The position numbers were made by a program, and so were the translations under genes. Of a stretch of DNA of 33,374 bases, positions 17,070 through 26,521 are shown piece after piece. The notes under the pieces were generated by a model. The model worked only from the letters and a program-made list of their open reading frames with translations, searched no databases and was not told where the DNA came from. The first letter of the stretch is position 1. Each line of letters begins with the position of its first letter. Origin of the DNA: Bacteroidales bacterium (GTDB taxonomy: Bacteria; Bacteroidota; Bacteroidia; Bacteroidales; UBA10428); the NCBI GenBank assembly GCA_016926205.1, contig JAFGPB010000011.1, positions 1-33,374 of the forward strand. The letters are read 5' to 3'.

Positions 17070-18998
17070 ATGGATCACAACAAAAACAAAAGTCTTCTTA
17101 ACAGGATCAATCATCCGGCAGATCTTAAGCAACTCGGCCGGGAAAACCTGCCGGCCATTTGTTCCGAATTAAGGCAGTTTATCATTGATGAATGTTCTTC
17201 GAATCCGGGACATTTGGGAGCAAGTCTTGGTGTCGTTGAATTAACGGTAGCATTACATTATACTTTTGATACGCCGAAAGATGCGTTGATATGGGATGTG
17301 GGGCACCAGGCTTATGGACATAAGATTCTCACGGGACGAAAAAACGTATTTCATACAAATCGCAAATATAAGGGAATCAGCGGTTTTCCGAAAATGAGTG
17401 AAAGTCCTTACGACGCTTTTGGCACAGGTCATTCCTCAACATCAATTTCTGCAGCTATCGGCATTGCGGTTGCAGACCGTCTTAAAGGCATTGAGCGGAA
17501 GGTGGTGGCGGTTATTGGTGACGGTGCCATGACCGCGGGTCTTGCTTTTGAGGGACTGAACAACGCCGGAATGGAAAAGACCAACCTGCTTGTTATTCTG
17601 AATGATAACAATATTGCCATTGATCCCAACACAGGAGCGCTTAAGGAATATCTTGCCGACATTACGACATCGCGGACATACAACAGAGTTAAAAATGAGA
17701 TCTGGCATCTTTTTGGGAAAATTAACAAGATTGCGCCCCATGCCCGGGACTATGCAAGAAAGCTTGAAAACGGACTGAAATCAATATTGATGCACCAGAG
17801 TAATCTTTTTGAGGCGCTCAGTTTCAGATATTTCGGTCCGATCGACGGACATGACGTATTGCATCTTGCAGATCTTCTTGGTGACCTGAAAAACATACCC
17901 GGACCAAAGTTGCTGCATGTACTCACCACCAAAGGCAAGGGACTTAAGCAGGCAGAAATGAACCAGACGGTTTATCATGCTCCGGGGATCTTCGACAAAA
18001 ATACCGGGGAAATACACCGGATCAGTCGTGATGTTCATGAACCGAAATTGTTTCAGGACGTATTTGGATATTCATTGCTGGAACTTGCAAGATCAAACGA
18101 ACGGATTGTCGGTATAACACCAGCAATGGCGACAGGGTGTTCACTCAACCTCATGATGGCTGAAATGCCTGATCGCACTTTTGATGTGGGGATTGCCGAA
18201 CAGCATGCTGTGACCTTTTCAGCAGGACTGGCCTCACAGGGACTGGTGCCATTCTGCAACATCTATTCTTCTTTCATGCAGAGGGCATTTGATCAGGTGA
18301 TTCATGATGTTGCCCTGCAGAAATTACAGGTTGTTTTGTGTCTTGACCGGGGCGGACTTGTCGGACCCGACGGTCCTACGCATCATGGTGTATTTGACCT
18401 GGCATACCTCAGAAGCATACCCAATATAATTGTCAGCGCCCCAATGGATGAAGTTGATTTGCGGAACATGATGTATACAGCGCAGTTGAAAAACCACGGT
18501 CCTTTTGCCATAAGATATCCGAGGGGAACCGGTGTTGTGGTTGACTGGAAGAAACCATTCCGGGAAATAGAATTGGGGAAAGCAAGACTGATCAAAGAGG
18601 GCAAGGACATTGCCATTCTTACCATCGGATTTGCCGGGAACCTCGCAGCAGAAGCAATAAAGAAACTTTCGGAAGAAGATCATATTGATGTGGAGCATTG
18701 GGATATGCGGTTTGTCAAACCCATTGACGAGGATTGCCTGCATAACGTTTTCAAGCGTTTTGACAAGATCATCACCGTTGAGGATGGTGTGATAGCGGGA
18801 GGATTTGGCAGTGCGGTGCTCGAGTTCATGAGTGATCATGGTTACCATGCAAGGATAACACGACTGGGTGTGCCTGACCGGTTTATAGACCATGGTTCGC
18901 AGCAGGATCTTTACTCTGAATGTGGTTTTGATCCTGACAGCATACGGAAAACTGTACATGTTTTTGTTAAACCCAGAGTATTGTTCAGGACTGCCTGA
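17070..18998 (+). CDS. dxs: 1-deoxy-D-xylulose-5-phosphate synthase
   Basis: 642 residues, normal for DXS. It contains GHLGASLG near residues 47-54, the GDGAMTAG thiamine-diphosphate motif from residue 150 with NDNN at 178-181, the IDGHD motif, and the transketolase pyrimidine-binding segment FDVGIAEQHAVTFSAGLA with the catalytic Glu. A DRGGLVGPDGPTHHG motif completes the set. DXS joins pyruvate and glyceraldehyde-3-phosphate in the first step of the MEP isoprenoid pathway and also supplies thiamine and pyridoxal precursors. It is divergent from the OmpA-family gene and runs toward ribD, with 20 bases between the two stop codons. Confidence 0.97.
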   Translation: MDHNKNKSLLNRINHPADLKQLGRENLPAICSELRQFIIDECSSNPGHLGASLGVVELTVALHYTFDTPKDALIWDVGHQAYGHKILTGRKNVFHTNRKYKGISGFPKMSESPYDAFGTGHSSTSISAAIGIAVADRLKGIERKVVAVIGDGAMTAGLAFEGLNNAGMEKTNLLVILNDNNIAIDPNTGALKEYLADITTSRTYNRVKNEIWHLFGKINKIAPHARDYARKLENGLKSILMHQSNLFEALSFRYFGPIDGHDVLHLADLLGDLKNIPGPKLLHVLTTKGKGLKQAEMNQTVYHAPGIFDKNTGEIHRISRDVHEPKLFQDVFGYSLLELARSNERIVGITPAMATGCSLNLMMAEMPDRTFDVGIAEQHAVTFSAGLASQGLVPFCNIYSSFMQRAFDQVIHDVALQKLQVVLCLDRGGLVGPDGPTHHGVFDLAYLRSIPNIIVSAPMDEVDLRNMMYTAQLKNHGPFAIRYPRGTGVVVDWKKPFREIELGKARLIKEGKDIAILTIGFAGNLAAEAIKKLSEEDHIDVEHWDMRFVKPIDEDCLHNVFKRFDKIITVEDGVIAGGFGSAVLEFMSDHGYHARITRLGVPDRFIDHGSQQDLYSECGFDPDSIRKTVHVFVKPRVLFRTA

Positions 18999-19018
18999 AT
19001 TTTATTTTCCAACAATCA

Positions 19019-20074
19019 TCAGGCATTGTAATAAATCAGGAGGGTGTCATCAAGGATCCGGAATTCTTCCGGAACTTTGGATCTTATGACAGGGGCGGAA
19101 ACTCCGGATGTAAAATTTTGATTTCCGATAATGACCCGTGCTTCGTCCCATAAATCTTCCATCAGCAATGTATCTATGAGCTTTTTGCCTCCTTCGACCA
19201 AAACTGATTGAATTTCATTTTCATATAAGAGATATAGCATCTGAATAAGCATGTTGTTTTTGAAATCAAGGGGAATATACCGGTTATTGCCTTTTTCTTT
19301 GGCGGTACGGTCATTAAAGATCCAGGTTTTTTCCGAGCCGTCAAAAATATGCAGGTGTTCCGGTAACCGCAGGCTCCTGTCGATTACCAGCCGGATTGGC
19401 GATGATCCGGTCCATTCCCTGACATTTAAACGGGGATTGTCAAGCAGTGCTGTATTGGTCCCTACAAGAATGGCCTGTTCCTCGGAGCGCCATTTATGAA
19501 CCAGCATTTTGGAAACGGGATTGCTGATCCATGTCGGTTTTGCGGGATATGAATCCCCGCGGATCATGTCCATAAAACCATCTTGTGTCTGTGCCCATTT
19601 TAGGATGATAAAAGGCCTCTTATTTTTGTGATGACAGCAGAATCTGCGGTTTAGAGTCCTGCACTCGTCTTCGAGAACGCCAACGGTTGTCCTGATGCCG
19701 GCTGAGATGAGTTTCTGTACACCTTTCCCGCTGACCAGAGGATTGGGATCGATCATCCCGATGATCACCTCAGGTATCCCTGAGTTTATGATCAGGTCAG
19801 TACAGGGAGGTGTTTTTCCTGTGTGTGAGCAGGGTTCAAGATTAACATAGAGAACGCAGTCTTTTAAAAGACTTTTTTTGGCAACCGATTGAATGGTATT
19901 TACTTCAGCATGGGGAAATCCGAAATATTGATGGTAGCCTTCCCCGATAATGCGGTCGTTGTTCACAATGACGGATCCCACCATAGGATTGGGAGCAGTA
20001 TGACCCAATCCTGTTGCTGCAAGTTCCAGACACCTTCGGATGTAGTGTTCATGATAGCCCGGCTCTTTCATCAA
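19019..20074 (-). CDS. ribD: Bifunctional riboflavin biosynthesis deaminase/reductase RibD
   Basis: 351 residues. The N-terminal cytidine-deaminase-like domain has the zinc ligands in HAE (residues 55-57) and PCSHTGKTPPC (Cys82 and Cys91). The C-terminal reductase domain starts around residue 150 with LKWAQTQDGF and has a VEGGKKLIDTLL motif. It deaminates and then reduces the pyrimidine intermediate in riboflavin synthesis. The length is standard for the fused enzyme. Two tandem Met codons (20074, 20071) could both serve as start. It is divergent from prmC with only 19 bases between the start codons. No FMN riboswitch is present in that space. Confidence 0.96.
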   Translation of the reverse strand: MMKEPGYHEHYIRRCLELAATGLGHTAPNPMVGSVIVNNDRIIGEGYHQYFGFPHAEVNTIQSVAKKSLLKDCVLYVNLEPCSHTGKTPPCTDLIINSGIPEVIIGMIDPNPLVSGKGVQKLISAGIRTTVGVLEDECRTLNRRFCCHHKNKRPFIILKWAQTQDGFMDMIRGDSYPAKPTWISNPVSKMLVHKWRSEEQAILVGTNTALLDNPRLNVREWTGSSPIRLVIDRSLRLPEHLHIFDGSEKTWIFNDRTAKEKGNNRYIPLDFKNNMLIQMLYLLYENEIQSVLVEGGKKLIDTLLMEDLWDEARVIIGNQNFTSGVSAPVIRSKVPEEFRILDDTLLIYYNA

Positions 20075-20093
20075 CTTTTTGTAATTTTACCAA

Positions 20094-20951
20094 ATGTCAG
20101 GTCGTTCATCACTCCGGGAAATCATTAACCTTTACAGATCAGCGCTGAAAGATCTTTATCCGGAAACGGAAATACGTAACTTTTGTTTTCTGAGTGCTGA
20201 ACATTTGCTAAATTACAGTAAAATAGATTTTCATACGAAAGCAGGGGATGTTATTTCAGAAGATGCACGCAAAAAATTCATTACATTTCTTGACAGGCTT
20301 ACAAATGGTGAGCCCATACAATACGTGCTTGGTGAGACAGAATTCTTCGGGCTGAAATTTGGTGTTGACCGGCGGGTTTTGATACCCAGACCAGAGACCG
20401 AAGAGATGGTGGCACTGATTATCCATGAGGAAAACGGTAAAGGGGTCGATCTTCTTGATATTGGAACCGGCAGCGGATGTATTGCCATCGCACTGGACAG
20501 GTTTTTACAGCATGCCAATGTTTTTGCATGCGATGTATCTGAAGATATCCTGGTGCTGGCCCGGAACAATAATGAAAGAAACCGGACAAATGTTCATTTT
20601 TTCAGGCATAACATCCTGGACACCAATACCGGACTGGCATTACGATACAATGTGGTCGTTAGTAATCCGCCTTATGTAAGGCAGTCGGAGAAGACTGTCA
20701 TGCATAAAAATGTACTGGAATTTGAACCTGAAACAGCCCTTTTCGTGCCGGATGACGATCCACTCTTGTATTACCGGCATATCACCCGGAAGGCCGGGGA
20801 TGCAATGCACCCAGGCGGAAGATTATACCTGGAGATCAATGAGAATTACCCTGAAGAAATTGAGACCCTTCTCAAGTCACATGGGTATCATCATATTGAA
20901 TTAAAACTTGATATCAACAGAAAACCAAGAATAATCCGGGCTGTCTTATGA
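20094..20951 (+). CDS. prmC: Peptide chain release factor N5-glutamine methyltransferase
   Basis: 285 residues. A helical N-terminal domain precedes the SAM-dependent methyltransferase domain with RPETE at 99-103, the SAM loop DIGTGSGC at 122-129 and the catalytic NPPY at 191-194. It methylates the Gln of the GGQ motif of release factors, which fits the presence of prfB about 700 bases downstream. The stop codon overlaps the recX start by four bases (ATGA), showing cotranslation. HemK was the older name. Length is normal. Confidence 0.96.
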   Translation: MSGRSSLREIINLYRSALKDLYPETEIRNFCFLSAEHLLNYSKIDFHTKAGDVISEDARKKFITFLDRLTNGEPIQYVLGETEFFGLKFGVDRRVLIPRPETEEMVALIIHEENGKGVDLLDIGTGSGCIAIALDRFLQHANVFACDVSEDILVLARNNNERNRTNVHFFRHNILDTNTGLALRYNVVVSNPPYVRQSEKTVMHKNVLEFEPETALFVPDDDPLLYYRHITRKAGDAMHPGGRLYLEINENYPEEIETLLKSHGYHHIELKLDINRKPRIIRAVL

Positions 20952-21439
20952 ACAGGACATCTGAAAGAAAAACTTATGAAGAAGCGCTGGAAAAAATAAA
21001 AGACATTTGTGCCAGCCGCGAAATGAGTCCCTCTGAAGTTTCAACCCTTCTGAAGCGATGGGGACTTGCAAGTGAAAAAATTCAAGAGATCACGGAAAAA
21101 TTGAAAACCGAAAAATTTCTTGATGAAAGTCGCTATGCCTTCGCTTTTGTGCGGGATAAAATCAGGCTTGAACGCTGGGGGCTCTATAAGGTTAAATTTG
21201 CATTGAAGCAAAAAGGAATTCCCGGCCCTATTGCTGAGGAAGCAATTCAATCTGTTGATGAGACAGAATACCGTGAAATGGTACAAAGTGAGCTGCTGAA
21301 AAAAGCAAAGCTGATGAAAGGCTCTTCTGCCCAAAACTGGCAGAAGCTTGCCCGTTTCGGTTCTTCTAGGGGATATGAAATGGAGATCATGCACGATATG
21401 CTTGATGAGATATGCAGAAAAACCAAGGGAAACCGTTGA
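20948..21439 (+). CDS. recX: Regulatory protein RecX
   Basis: 163 residues made almost entirely of helices in three tandem three-helix repeats, with the family pattern FLDESRYAFAFVRDKIRLERWGLYKVKFAL in its middle part and KQKGIPGPIAEEAI after it. RecX binds inside RecA filaments and limits strand exchange. It is joined to prmC by a four-base ATGA overlap, so the two are probably translationally coupled. No recA gene is in this window, so its usual partner must be elsewhere. Confidence 0.9.
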   Translation: MNRTSERKTYEEALEKIKDICASREMSPSEVSTLLKRWGLASEKIQEITEKLKTEKFLDESRYAFAFVRDKIRLERWGLYKVKFALKQKGIPGPIAEEAIQSVDETEYREMVQSELLKKAKLMKGSSAQNWQKLARFGSSRGYEMEIMHDMLDEICRKTKGNR

Positions 21440-21445
21440 TCATTT

Positions 21446-21483
21446 CCTCCCCTATCGGGAGAGGTGTCCCGATTTGTCGGGAC
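21446..21483. repeat. Double-hairpin palindromic element downstream of recX
   Basis: Two stems stand side by side seven bases after the recX stop: CTCCC / GGGAG (21447-21451 and 21457-21461) and the perfect 7-bp GTCCCGA / TCGGGAC (21466-21472 and 21477-21483). There is no T tract. The layout recalls dispersed palindromic repeats seen between genes in Bacteroidota, but I cannot confirm further copies. Confidence 0.55.
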
Positions 21484-21685
21484 GGAGTGGATATGGCTTT
21501 AGGGCGGAAAAAAGAAAGCTAAAGCGGTAAAAAGCCAATTGATAAAAAAAAACAGCCACAGAAACAATTCATGAATGAATAACGAACAGCGAACAACTGA
21601 GGAAAGAAAGTCAAAAGTATTAAATGATTATTGAGCCGGGAGGCATCTTCTTTTTTCATAAATTTGAACCTAAAATTTGAATCAG

Positions 21686-22781
21686 ATGGTAACGATTGAA
21701 CAGATAAAGGAATTAACAGAGCGCACAAGTGCCCTGGGGAGGTATCTTTGACATTGAACGGAAGCTGGAACGGATACGGGAAGAGGAACAAAAAACCCAT
21801 GCGCACGATTTCTGGAATGACCCGAAGGAGGCTGAGAAAAAACTGAAAGTAATATCTTTTCTGAAAAGCTGGACTGATGCTTACCAGAAATTGAAACAGG
21901 AAGCGGATGATCTAACCGTTATGTATGATTTTTACAAGGAGGGTGAGGCATCAGAAACAGAGGTTGAAGATCATTATCAGAAGTTGCTGGGTCATATTGA
22001 AAACCTGGAATTTAAAAATATGCTCCGCAATGAAGAAGACAAAATGGGGGCTATTTTAAAGATCAATTCCGGCGCCGGTGGTACGGAAAGTCAGGACTGG
22101 GCCGCAATGCTGATGCGGATGTACATCCGGTGGGGGGAAAGAAATGATTATAAGGTAGGGGAGATCAGCCTGCTGGAAGGCGATGATGCCGGATTGAAAT
22201 CGGTTACGCTTGAGTTCACGGGGGATTATGCCTACGGTTACCTGAAAGCGGAAAACGGGGTTCACAGGCTTGTGCGCCTTTCACCCTTCGATGCCAATCA
22301 CAAAAGGCATACTTCATTTGCATCTGTATTCGTATCCCCGGTTATTGACGATAATATAGAGATCAACATCAATCCTACCGATCTGGAATTTGATTACTTT
22401 CGCTCAAGCGGTGCGGGTGGCCAGAATGTAAACAAAGTTGAAACAGGGGTCCGTGTGAAACATTTACCCACAGGGATCACGGTTGACAATACGGAAACCA
22501 GATCGCAACTTCAGAACAAGGAAAATGCAATGCGCATACTGCGTTCACATCTTTATGAGCTGGAGCTCAGAAAGCGTATGGAAAAACAGGCTGAAATCGA
22601 AGGACAGAAGAAAAAAATTGAGTGGGGTTCCCAGATCAGAAGTTATGTGCTGCATCCGTACAAGCTGGTCAAGGATCTTAGGACATCCTATGAGACATCT
22701 GACACACAGGGTGTCCTGGATGGTGACATCAACGAATTCATCAAGTCATATCTGATGGAATTTTCCGGAAAATCAACCTGA
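21686..22781 (+). CDS. prfB: Peptide chain release factor 2, with programmed +1 frameshift
   Basis: The coding sequence is join(21686..21748, 21750..22781), giving 364 residues. The first 21 codons, from ATG 21686, end at CTT followed by an in-frame TGA at 21749-21751. Slipping one base forward gives GAC and the rest of RF2. The site GGGGAGG TAT CTT TGA C has the internal Shine-Dalgarno-like sequence and the slippery CTT of the classical autoregulatory site: low RF2 slows termination at the UGA and favours the shift. The SPF anticodon-like tripeptide is at residues 199-201 and GGQ at 244-246. RF2 reads UGA and UAA. The upstream prmC product would methylate the GGQ glutamine. Confidence 0.97.
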
Positions 22782-22782
22782 T

Positions 22783-23127
22783 ATGTTAATAATATACCAT
22801 AATCCCAGGTGCAGAACAAGCCGGAAAGGTTTGCAGTATCTGAAAGACAAAGGAATTGCCTTTGAAGAGGTTAATTATTTTAAAAGGCCTTTTAGCACTC
22901 AGGAGCTCAAGGATATATTCATGAAGCTTAACATCAGACCCGAACAGGCTGTCAGAAAACAGGAGAATATCTACAGGCAGGAACTTAAGGGTAAAACCTT
23001 TACGGATGAAGAATGGATACAGATCATCATGGAGAATCCTGCATTGCTGGAGCGCCCTGTTGTTGTGGGGAAATATAAGGCTGTTATCGCACAGCCTCCT
23101 GAAAGGATAGAAGAGCTGATCATCTGA
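22783..23127 (+). CDS. ArsC/Spx-family thioredoxin-fold protein
   Basis: 114 residues starting one base after the prfB stop. The N-terminus YHNPRCRTSRKGL carries the catalytic-type Cys10, followed by the helical insertion typical of the ArsC/Spx/YfgD family and the RPVVV strand near residues 91-95. Arsenate reductases use such a Cys with glutaredoxin. No ars operon partners are present, and many Bacteroidota proteins of this group have no proven arsenate activity, so a redox-stress or generic reductase role is equally possible. It is cotranscribed with prfB judging by the spacing. Confidence 0.88.
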   Translation: MLIIYHNPRCRTSRKGLQYLKDKGIAFEEVNYFKRPFSTQELKDIFMKLNIRPEQAVRKQENIYRQELKGKTFTDEEWIQIIMENPALLERPVVVGKYKAVIAQPPERIEELII

Positions 23128-23169
23128 TTGCTTTGTCATAGTCTGTTTGAATTGCTTAAATTCTGAACA

Positions 23170-24555
23170 ATGGAATACAGAACCGAATATGATACCATGG
23201 GTGAAGTCAGGGTCCCGGCCGGACATTACTGGGGTGCACAGACAGAACGTTCAAGAAATAATTTCAAAATCGGACCGGAAGGCAGCATGCCTAAAGAGAT
23301 CATCCATGCTTTCGCTTACTTAAAAAAGGCTGCCGCCCAGGCTAATGCCGAACTGAAGGTACTTCCGGCTGAAAAAATGCAGCTGATCTCAGAAGTTTGC
23401 GATGAAATCCTTGCAGGCAAACTAGATGATGAATTTCCGCTGGTGATCTGGCAGACGGGTTCAGGTACCCAGACCAATATGAATGTAAATGAGGTTATTG
23501 CAAATCGTGCCCACGTGATAAACGGAGGCAAACTTACAGATGCCGGAAAGATAATACATCCCAATGACGATGTGAACAAGTCACAATCTTCAAATGACAC
23601 ATTTCCCACGGCCATGCATATTGCAGCATACATGTCGGTCGTGGAGTTCACTTTGCCGGGAATGTGCAGGTTGCGTGATACCCTTGCGTCCAAATCAGAT
23701 GCGTTCAGAGGTGTCATTAAGACCGGACGCACCCATTTTATGGACGCCACACCCCTTTCACTTGGTCAGGAATTCTCCGGTTATGTGAAGCAAATTGACA
23801 ATTCGATGCAGGCAATTGAACATGCGTTGGAACGGGTCAGGGAACTTGCACTGGGTGGTACGGCAGTGGGAACGGGACTGAATGCTCCTGAAGGATATGA
23901 TGTGCTGGTTGCAGGTAAGATCGCAGCACTTACAGGTCATCCGTTCATCACCGCCCCGAACAAATTCGAAGCATTGGCGGCCCATGATGCATTGGTTGAG
24001 CTGAGTGGAAGTCTGAAACGTGCTGCGGTGTCGCTCATGAAAATTGCAAATGACATCCGGATGCTGAGTTCAGGACCACGTTGCGGTATCGGTGAGATCA
24101 TCATACCTGAGAATGAGCCCGGTTCATCCATTATGCCCGGAAAGGTTAATCCGACACAGCCGGAGGCCCTGACAATGGTTTGTGCACAAGTGATCGGGAA
24201 TGATGTAACAGTTTCAGTAGGCGGTGCCAACGGACATTTTGAGCTGAATGTATATAAACCCGTGATTGCGTCAAATGTCCTTCAGTCTGCCCGGTTGCTG
24301 GGCGATGCCTGTGTTTCTTTCAATGATCATTGTGCTGAAGGTGTCCAGCCGAACCTTGAAAGAATTGAGCAGCATCTCAGTCAGACCCTGATGCTGGTTA
24401 CTGCGCTGAATCCGCATATAGGATATGAAAATGCTGCCAGAATTGCCAAAAAAGCACATAAGGAGCACATCACTTTGAGACAGGCTGCAATTGATCTGGG
24501 TCTGGTCAGCGGTGAACAATTCGATCAATGGGTAGATCCCCGGAAAATGATTTAA
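23170..24555 (+). CDS. fumC: Class II fumarate hydratase
   Basis: 461 residues, typical for FumC. It shows the [19 protein letters not shown] segment, [19 protein letters not shown] near residues 137-155, the [20 protein letters not shown] region with catalytic His, and the superfamily signature [16 protein letters not shown] around residue 318. It converts fumarate and malate without an iron-sulfur cluster. The gene precedes mutA and mutB, so the three probably serve the same route: malate or fumarate to succinate, then succinyl-CoA and methylmalonyl-CoA to propionate, or the reverse. No promoter could be assigned in the 42 bases before it. Confidence 0.97.
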   Translation: MEYRTEYDTMGEVRVPAGHYWGAQTERSRNNFKIGPEGSMPKEIIHAFAYLKKAAAQANAELKVLPAEKMQLISEVCDEILAGKLDDEFPLVIWQTGSGTQTNMNVNEVIANRAHVINGGKLTDAGKIIHPNDDVNKSQSSNDTFPTAMHIAAYMSVVEFTLPGMCRLRDTLASKSDAFRGVIKTGRTHFMDATPLSLGQEFSGYVKQIDNSMQAIEHALERVRELALGGTAVGTGLNAPEGYDVLVAGKIAALTGHPFITAPNKFEALAAHDALVELSGSLKRAAVSLMKIANDIRMLSSGPRCGIGEIIIPENEPGSSIMPGKVNPTQPEALTMVCAQVIGNDVTVSVGGANGHFELNVYKPVIASNVLQSARLLGDACVSFNDHCAEGVQPNLERIEQHLSQTLMLVTALNPHIGYENAARIAKKAHKEHITLRQAAIDLGLVSGEQFDQWVDPRKMI

Positions 24556-24600
24556 TGTTACATTTCAGAAAACGGCAAAACAGAAGTAAACTGATTTTAC

Positions 24601-26478
24601 ATGGATCGCAAACGTGAAAGGTTACTTGAGGAATTTGCTCCTTTAAGCCGGGAAGACTGGGAGGCAAGAATAATTCAGGATTGCAGGGATGCGGAATATG
24701 CAGAAAAGCTGATCTGGAAAAGTCCGGAACAGATCAATGTAAAGCCCTTTTATTGTGCCGAAGATATCCTGGATCTTGAATATCCTGAGGCACTGCCCGG
24801 GGTGTTTCCGTTTGTCAGGGGAAACAAGTTGACTGGCAATGCCTGGGAGATCAGACAGGACATTCGCGTGCACAATATCACTGACGCCAATAAAAAAGCA
24901 CTGTTTGTGATTGACAAAGGTGTGCAGGCGGTGGGCTTTGAGTTCCGGGAAATAAGACAACCGGATTATCAGGATTTTAAGAGACTGATTGATAACATAA
25001 ACATCGAAAAAATCACTTTGCACTGGACAACAGATGGTGATCCGGCATATTTGCTGGATCACTGCAAGCGGTTTGCTGGGGAGCATCATGCAGATCCTTT
25101 GATGTTCAATGGATCCATCAGTTTTGACCCGCTCGGTTGGTTAACCCGGACCGGAAGCTTCAGGAATTCTTTTGATATGGACATGAAACAGGGGGAACAG
25201 CTGATCCGGTACGCAAGCCGCATGTTCCCTTCCATCCGGGTGATCATGATCAACGGAAGACATTTTACTGACGCAGGTGCATCATGCGTTCAGGAGCTTG
25301 CATTCAGTCTTGCCGTCGCTGCTGAGTACCTTTCCTGTTATACCGACAGGGGCATGAAGTTAGAAAATATTGCTCCCCACATGCAACTTAACCTGAGTGC
25401 GGGCAGTAATTTTTTTTTCGAAATAGCCAAGTTCCGGGCTTCCCGCATACTCTGGTCAAATCTTCTCATGGCATTTGATAAAGAATTGGCAAAAAGATCA
25501 TCTGTTCATATACAATGTATAACAACGAAACGGAACAAGACAATTTATGACTCCCGCGTGAATTTGCTCCGGCTGACGACAGAGGCCATGGCAGCCATTT
25601 TAGGCGGGTGCGATTCTTTACTGATTGAACCTTATGACATTTGTTTCAAAGAACCGGATGATTTTTCGGAACGGCTCGCACGCAACCTGCAGATCATTCT
25701 CAGGGAGGAAGCACACTTTAGTAAGATTGCTGATCCGGCTGGCGGTGCATATTACATTGAATCCCTTACAGATGCCATTTGCAGCAATGCATGGAATATA
25801 TTCCTGGAAACTGAACGAAAAGGCGGGTACCTTGAAGCTTTGAAATGTGGTTCCATTCAAAAGGAAATCAGGGACAACGATGGTCAAACATATGAAAATG
25901 TCGCCTCAGCAAAACAGGTCATCGTAGGTACAAATGCTTATCCTGATAACAATGAAAAAGTTTATGGTTCATTGGATCCTGACATTGCATTTTACAGGCA
26001 GCCAGTTGGAAACCAGCCGGTAGTGGATCCTGTTATACCGGTACGTACTTCTTCTGAATTCGAAAATATAAGGCTGGCGACCGAAAAGCATCCGGCGGGC
26101 CGGCCGAAAGTATTTATGCTTACTTATGGCGATATGGCAATGCGACATGCCCGATCCTTGTTTGCGTGCAATTTTTTTGGTTCGGCGGGTTATGAGGTAA
26201 TCGATAATCCCGGATTTGAAGTATTTTCTGAAGGGATCCCGGCGGCGTTCGATGCAAAGGCTGATATCATTGTCGCCTGCAGCAGTGATGATGAATACAT
26301 GGATACGATCCCCCAGATTTTCAGTATGGTTCAGGGGAAGGCCATCCTTGTTGTCGCCGGCGCTCCTGCATGCATGGACGATCTTAGGCGTCAGGGCATC
26401 ATGGATTTCATTTATAAAGGGATCAATATGATTGAAGCATTACAGTATTTTCATAATAAACTTGGAATTGCCTTATGA
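24601..26478 (+). CDS. mutA: Methylmalonyl-CoA mutase small (beta) subunit
   Basis: 625 residues, standard for the small subunit. It has the TIM-barrel body of the mutase family (segments TRTGSFRNSFDMDMKQ and LNLSAGSNFFFEIAKFRASRILW) and a degenerate B12-like C-terminal domain in which the DxHxxG cobalamin motif is missing, as expected for the non-catalytic subunit. It pairs with the larger subunit encoded 43 bases downstream. The heterodimer isomerises succinyl-CoA and (R)-methylmalonyl-CoA. There is no B12 riboswitch in the 45-base gap before the gene. Assignment as the mutA-type subunit is firm from length and the missing cobalamin His. Confidence 0.96.
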   Translation: MDRKRERLLEEFAPLSREDWEARIIQDCRDAEYAEKLIWKSPEQINVKPFYCAEDILDLEYPEALPGVFPFVRGNKLTGNAWEIRQDIRVHNITDANKKALFVIDKGVQAVGFEFREIRQPDYQDFKRLIDNINIEKITLHWTTDGDPAYLLDHCKRFAGEHHADPLMFNGSISFDPLGWLTRTGSFRNSFDMDMKQGEQLIRYASRMFPSIRVIMINGRHFTDAGASCVQELAFSLAVAAEYLSCYTDRGMKLENIAPHMQLNLSAGSNFFFEIAKFRASRILWSNLLMAFDKELAKRSSVHIQCITTKRNKTIYDSRVNLLRLTTEAMAAILGGCDSLLIEPYDICFKEPDDFSERLARNLQIILREEAHFSKIADPAGGAYYIESLTDAICSNAWNIFLETERKGGYLEALKCGSIQKEIRDNDGQTYENVASAKQVIVGTNAYPDNNEKVYGSLDPDIAFYRQPVGNQPVVDPVIPVRTSSEFENIRLATEKHPAGRPKVFMLTYGDMAMRHARSLFACNFFGSAGYEVIDNPGFEVFSEGIPAAFDAKADIIVACSSDDEYMDTIPQIFSMVQGKAILVVAGAPACMDDLRRQGIMDFIYKGINMIEALQYFHNKLGIAL

Positions 26479-26521
26479 AAAGGAGATCAGGTAAACGTTA
26501 TCTCACTGACAGGATTTTTCA

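Noticed and set aside
18324-18959. 211-residue minus-strand frame inside dxs
   Set aside because: It is antisense to a fully conserved DXS coding region and has no recognisable motif or separate promoter.
21686-21751. prfB as a pseudogene broken by an in-frame TGA
   Set aside because: The stop lies exactly in the conserved RF2 programmed-frameshift context, and the rest of the protein is intact with SPF and GGQ motifs.
24556-24600. Cobalamin riboswitch before mutA-mutB
   Set aside because: The gap is only 45 bases, far too short for the B12 aptamer, and has no B12-box-like sequence.
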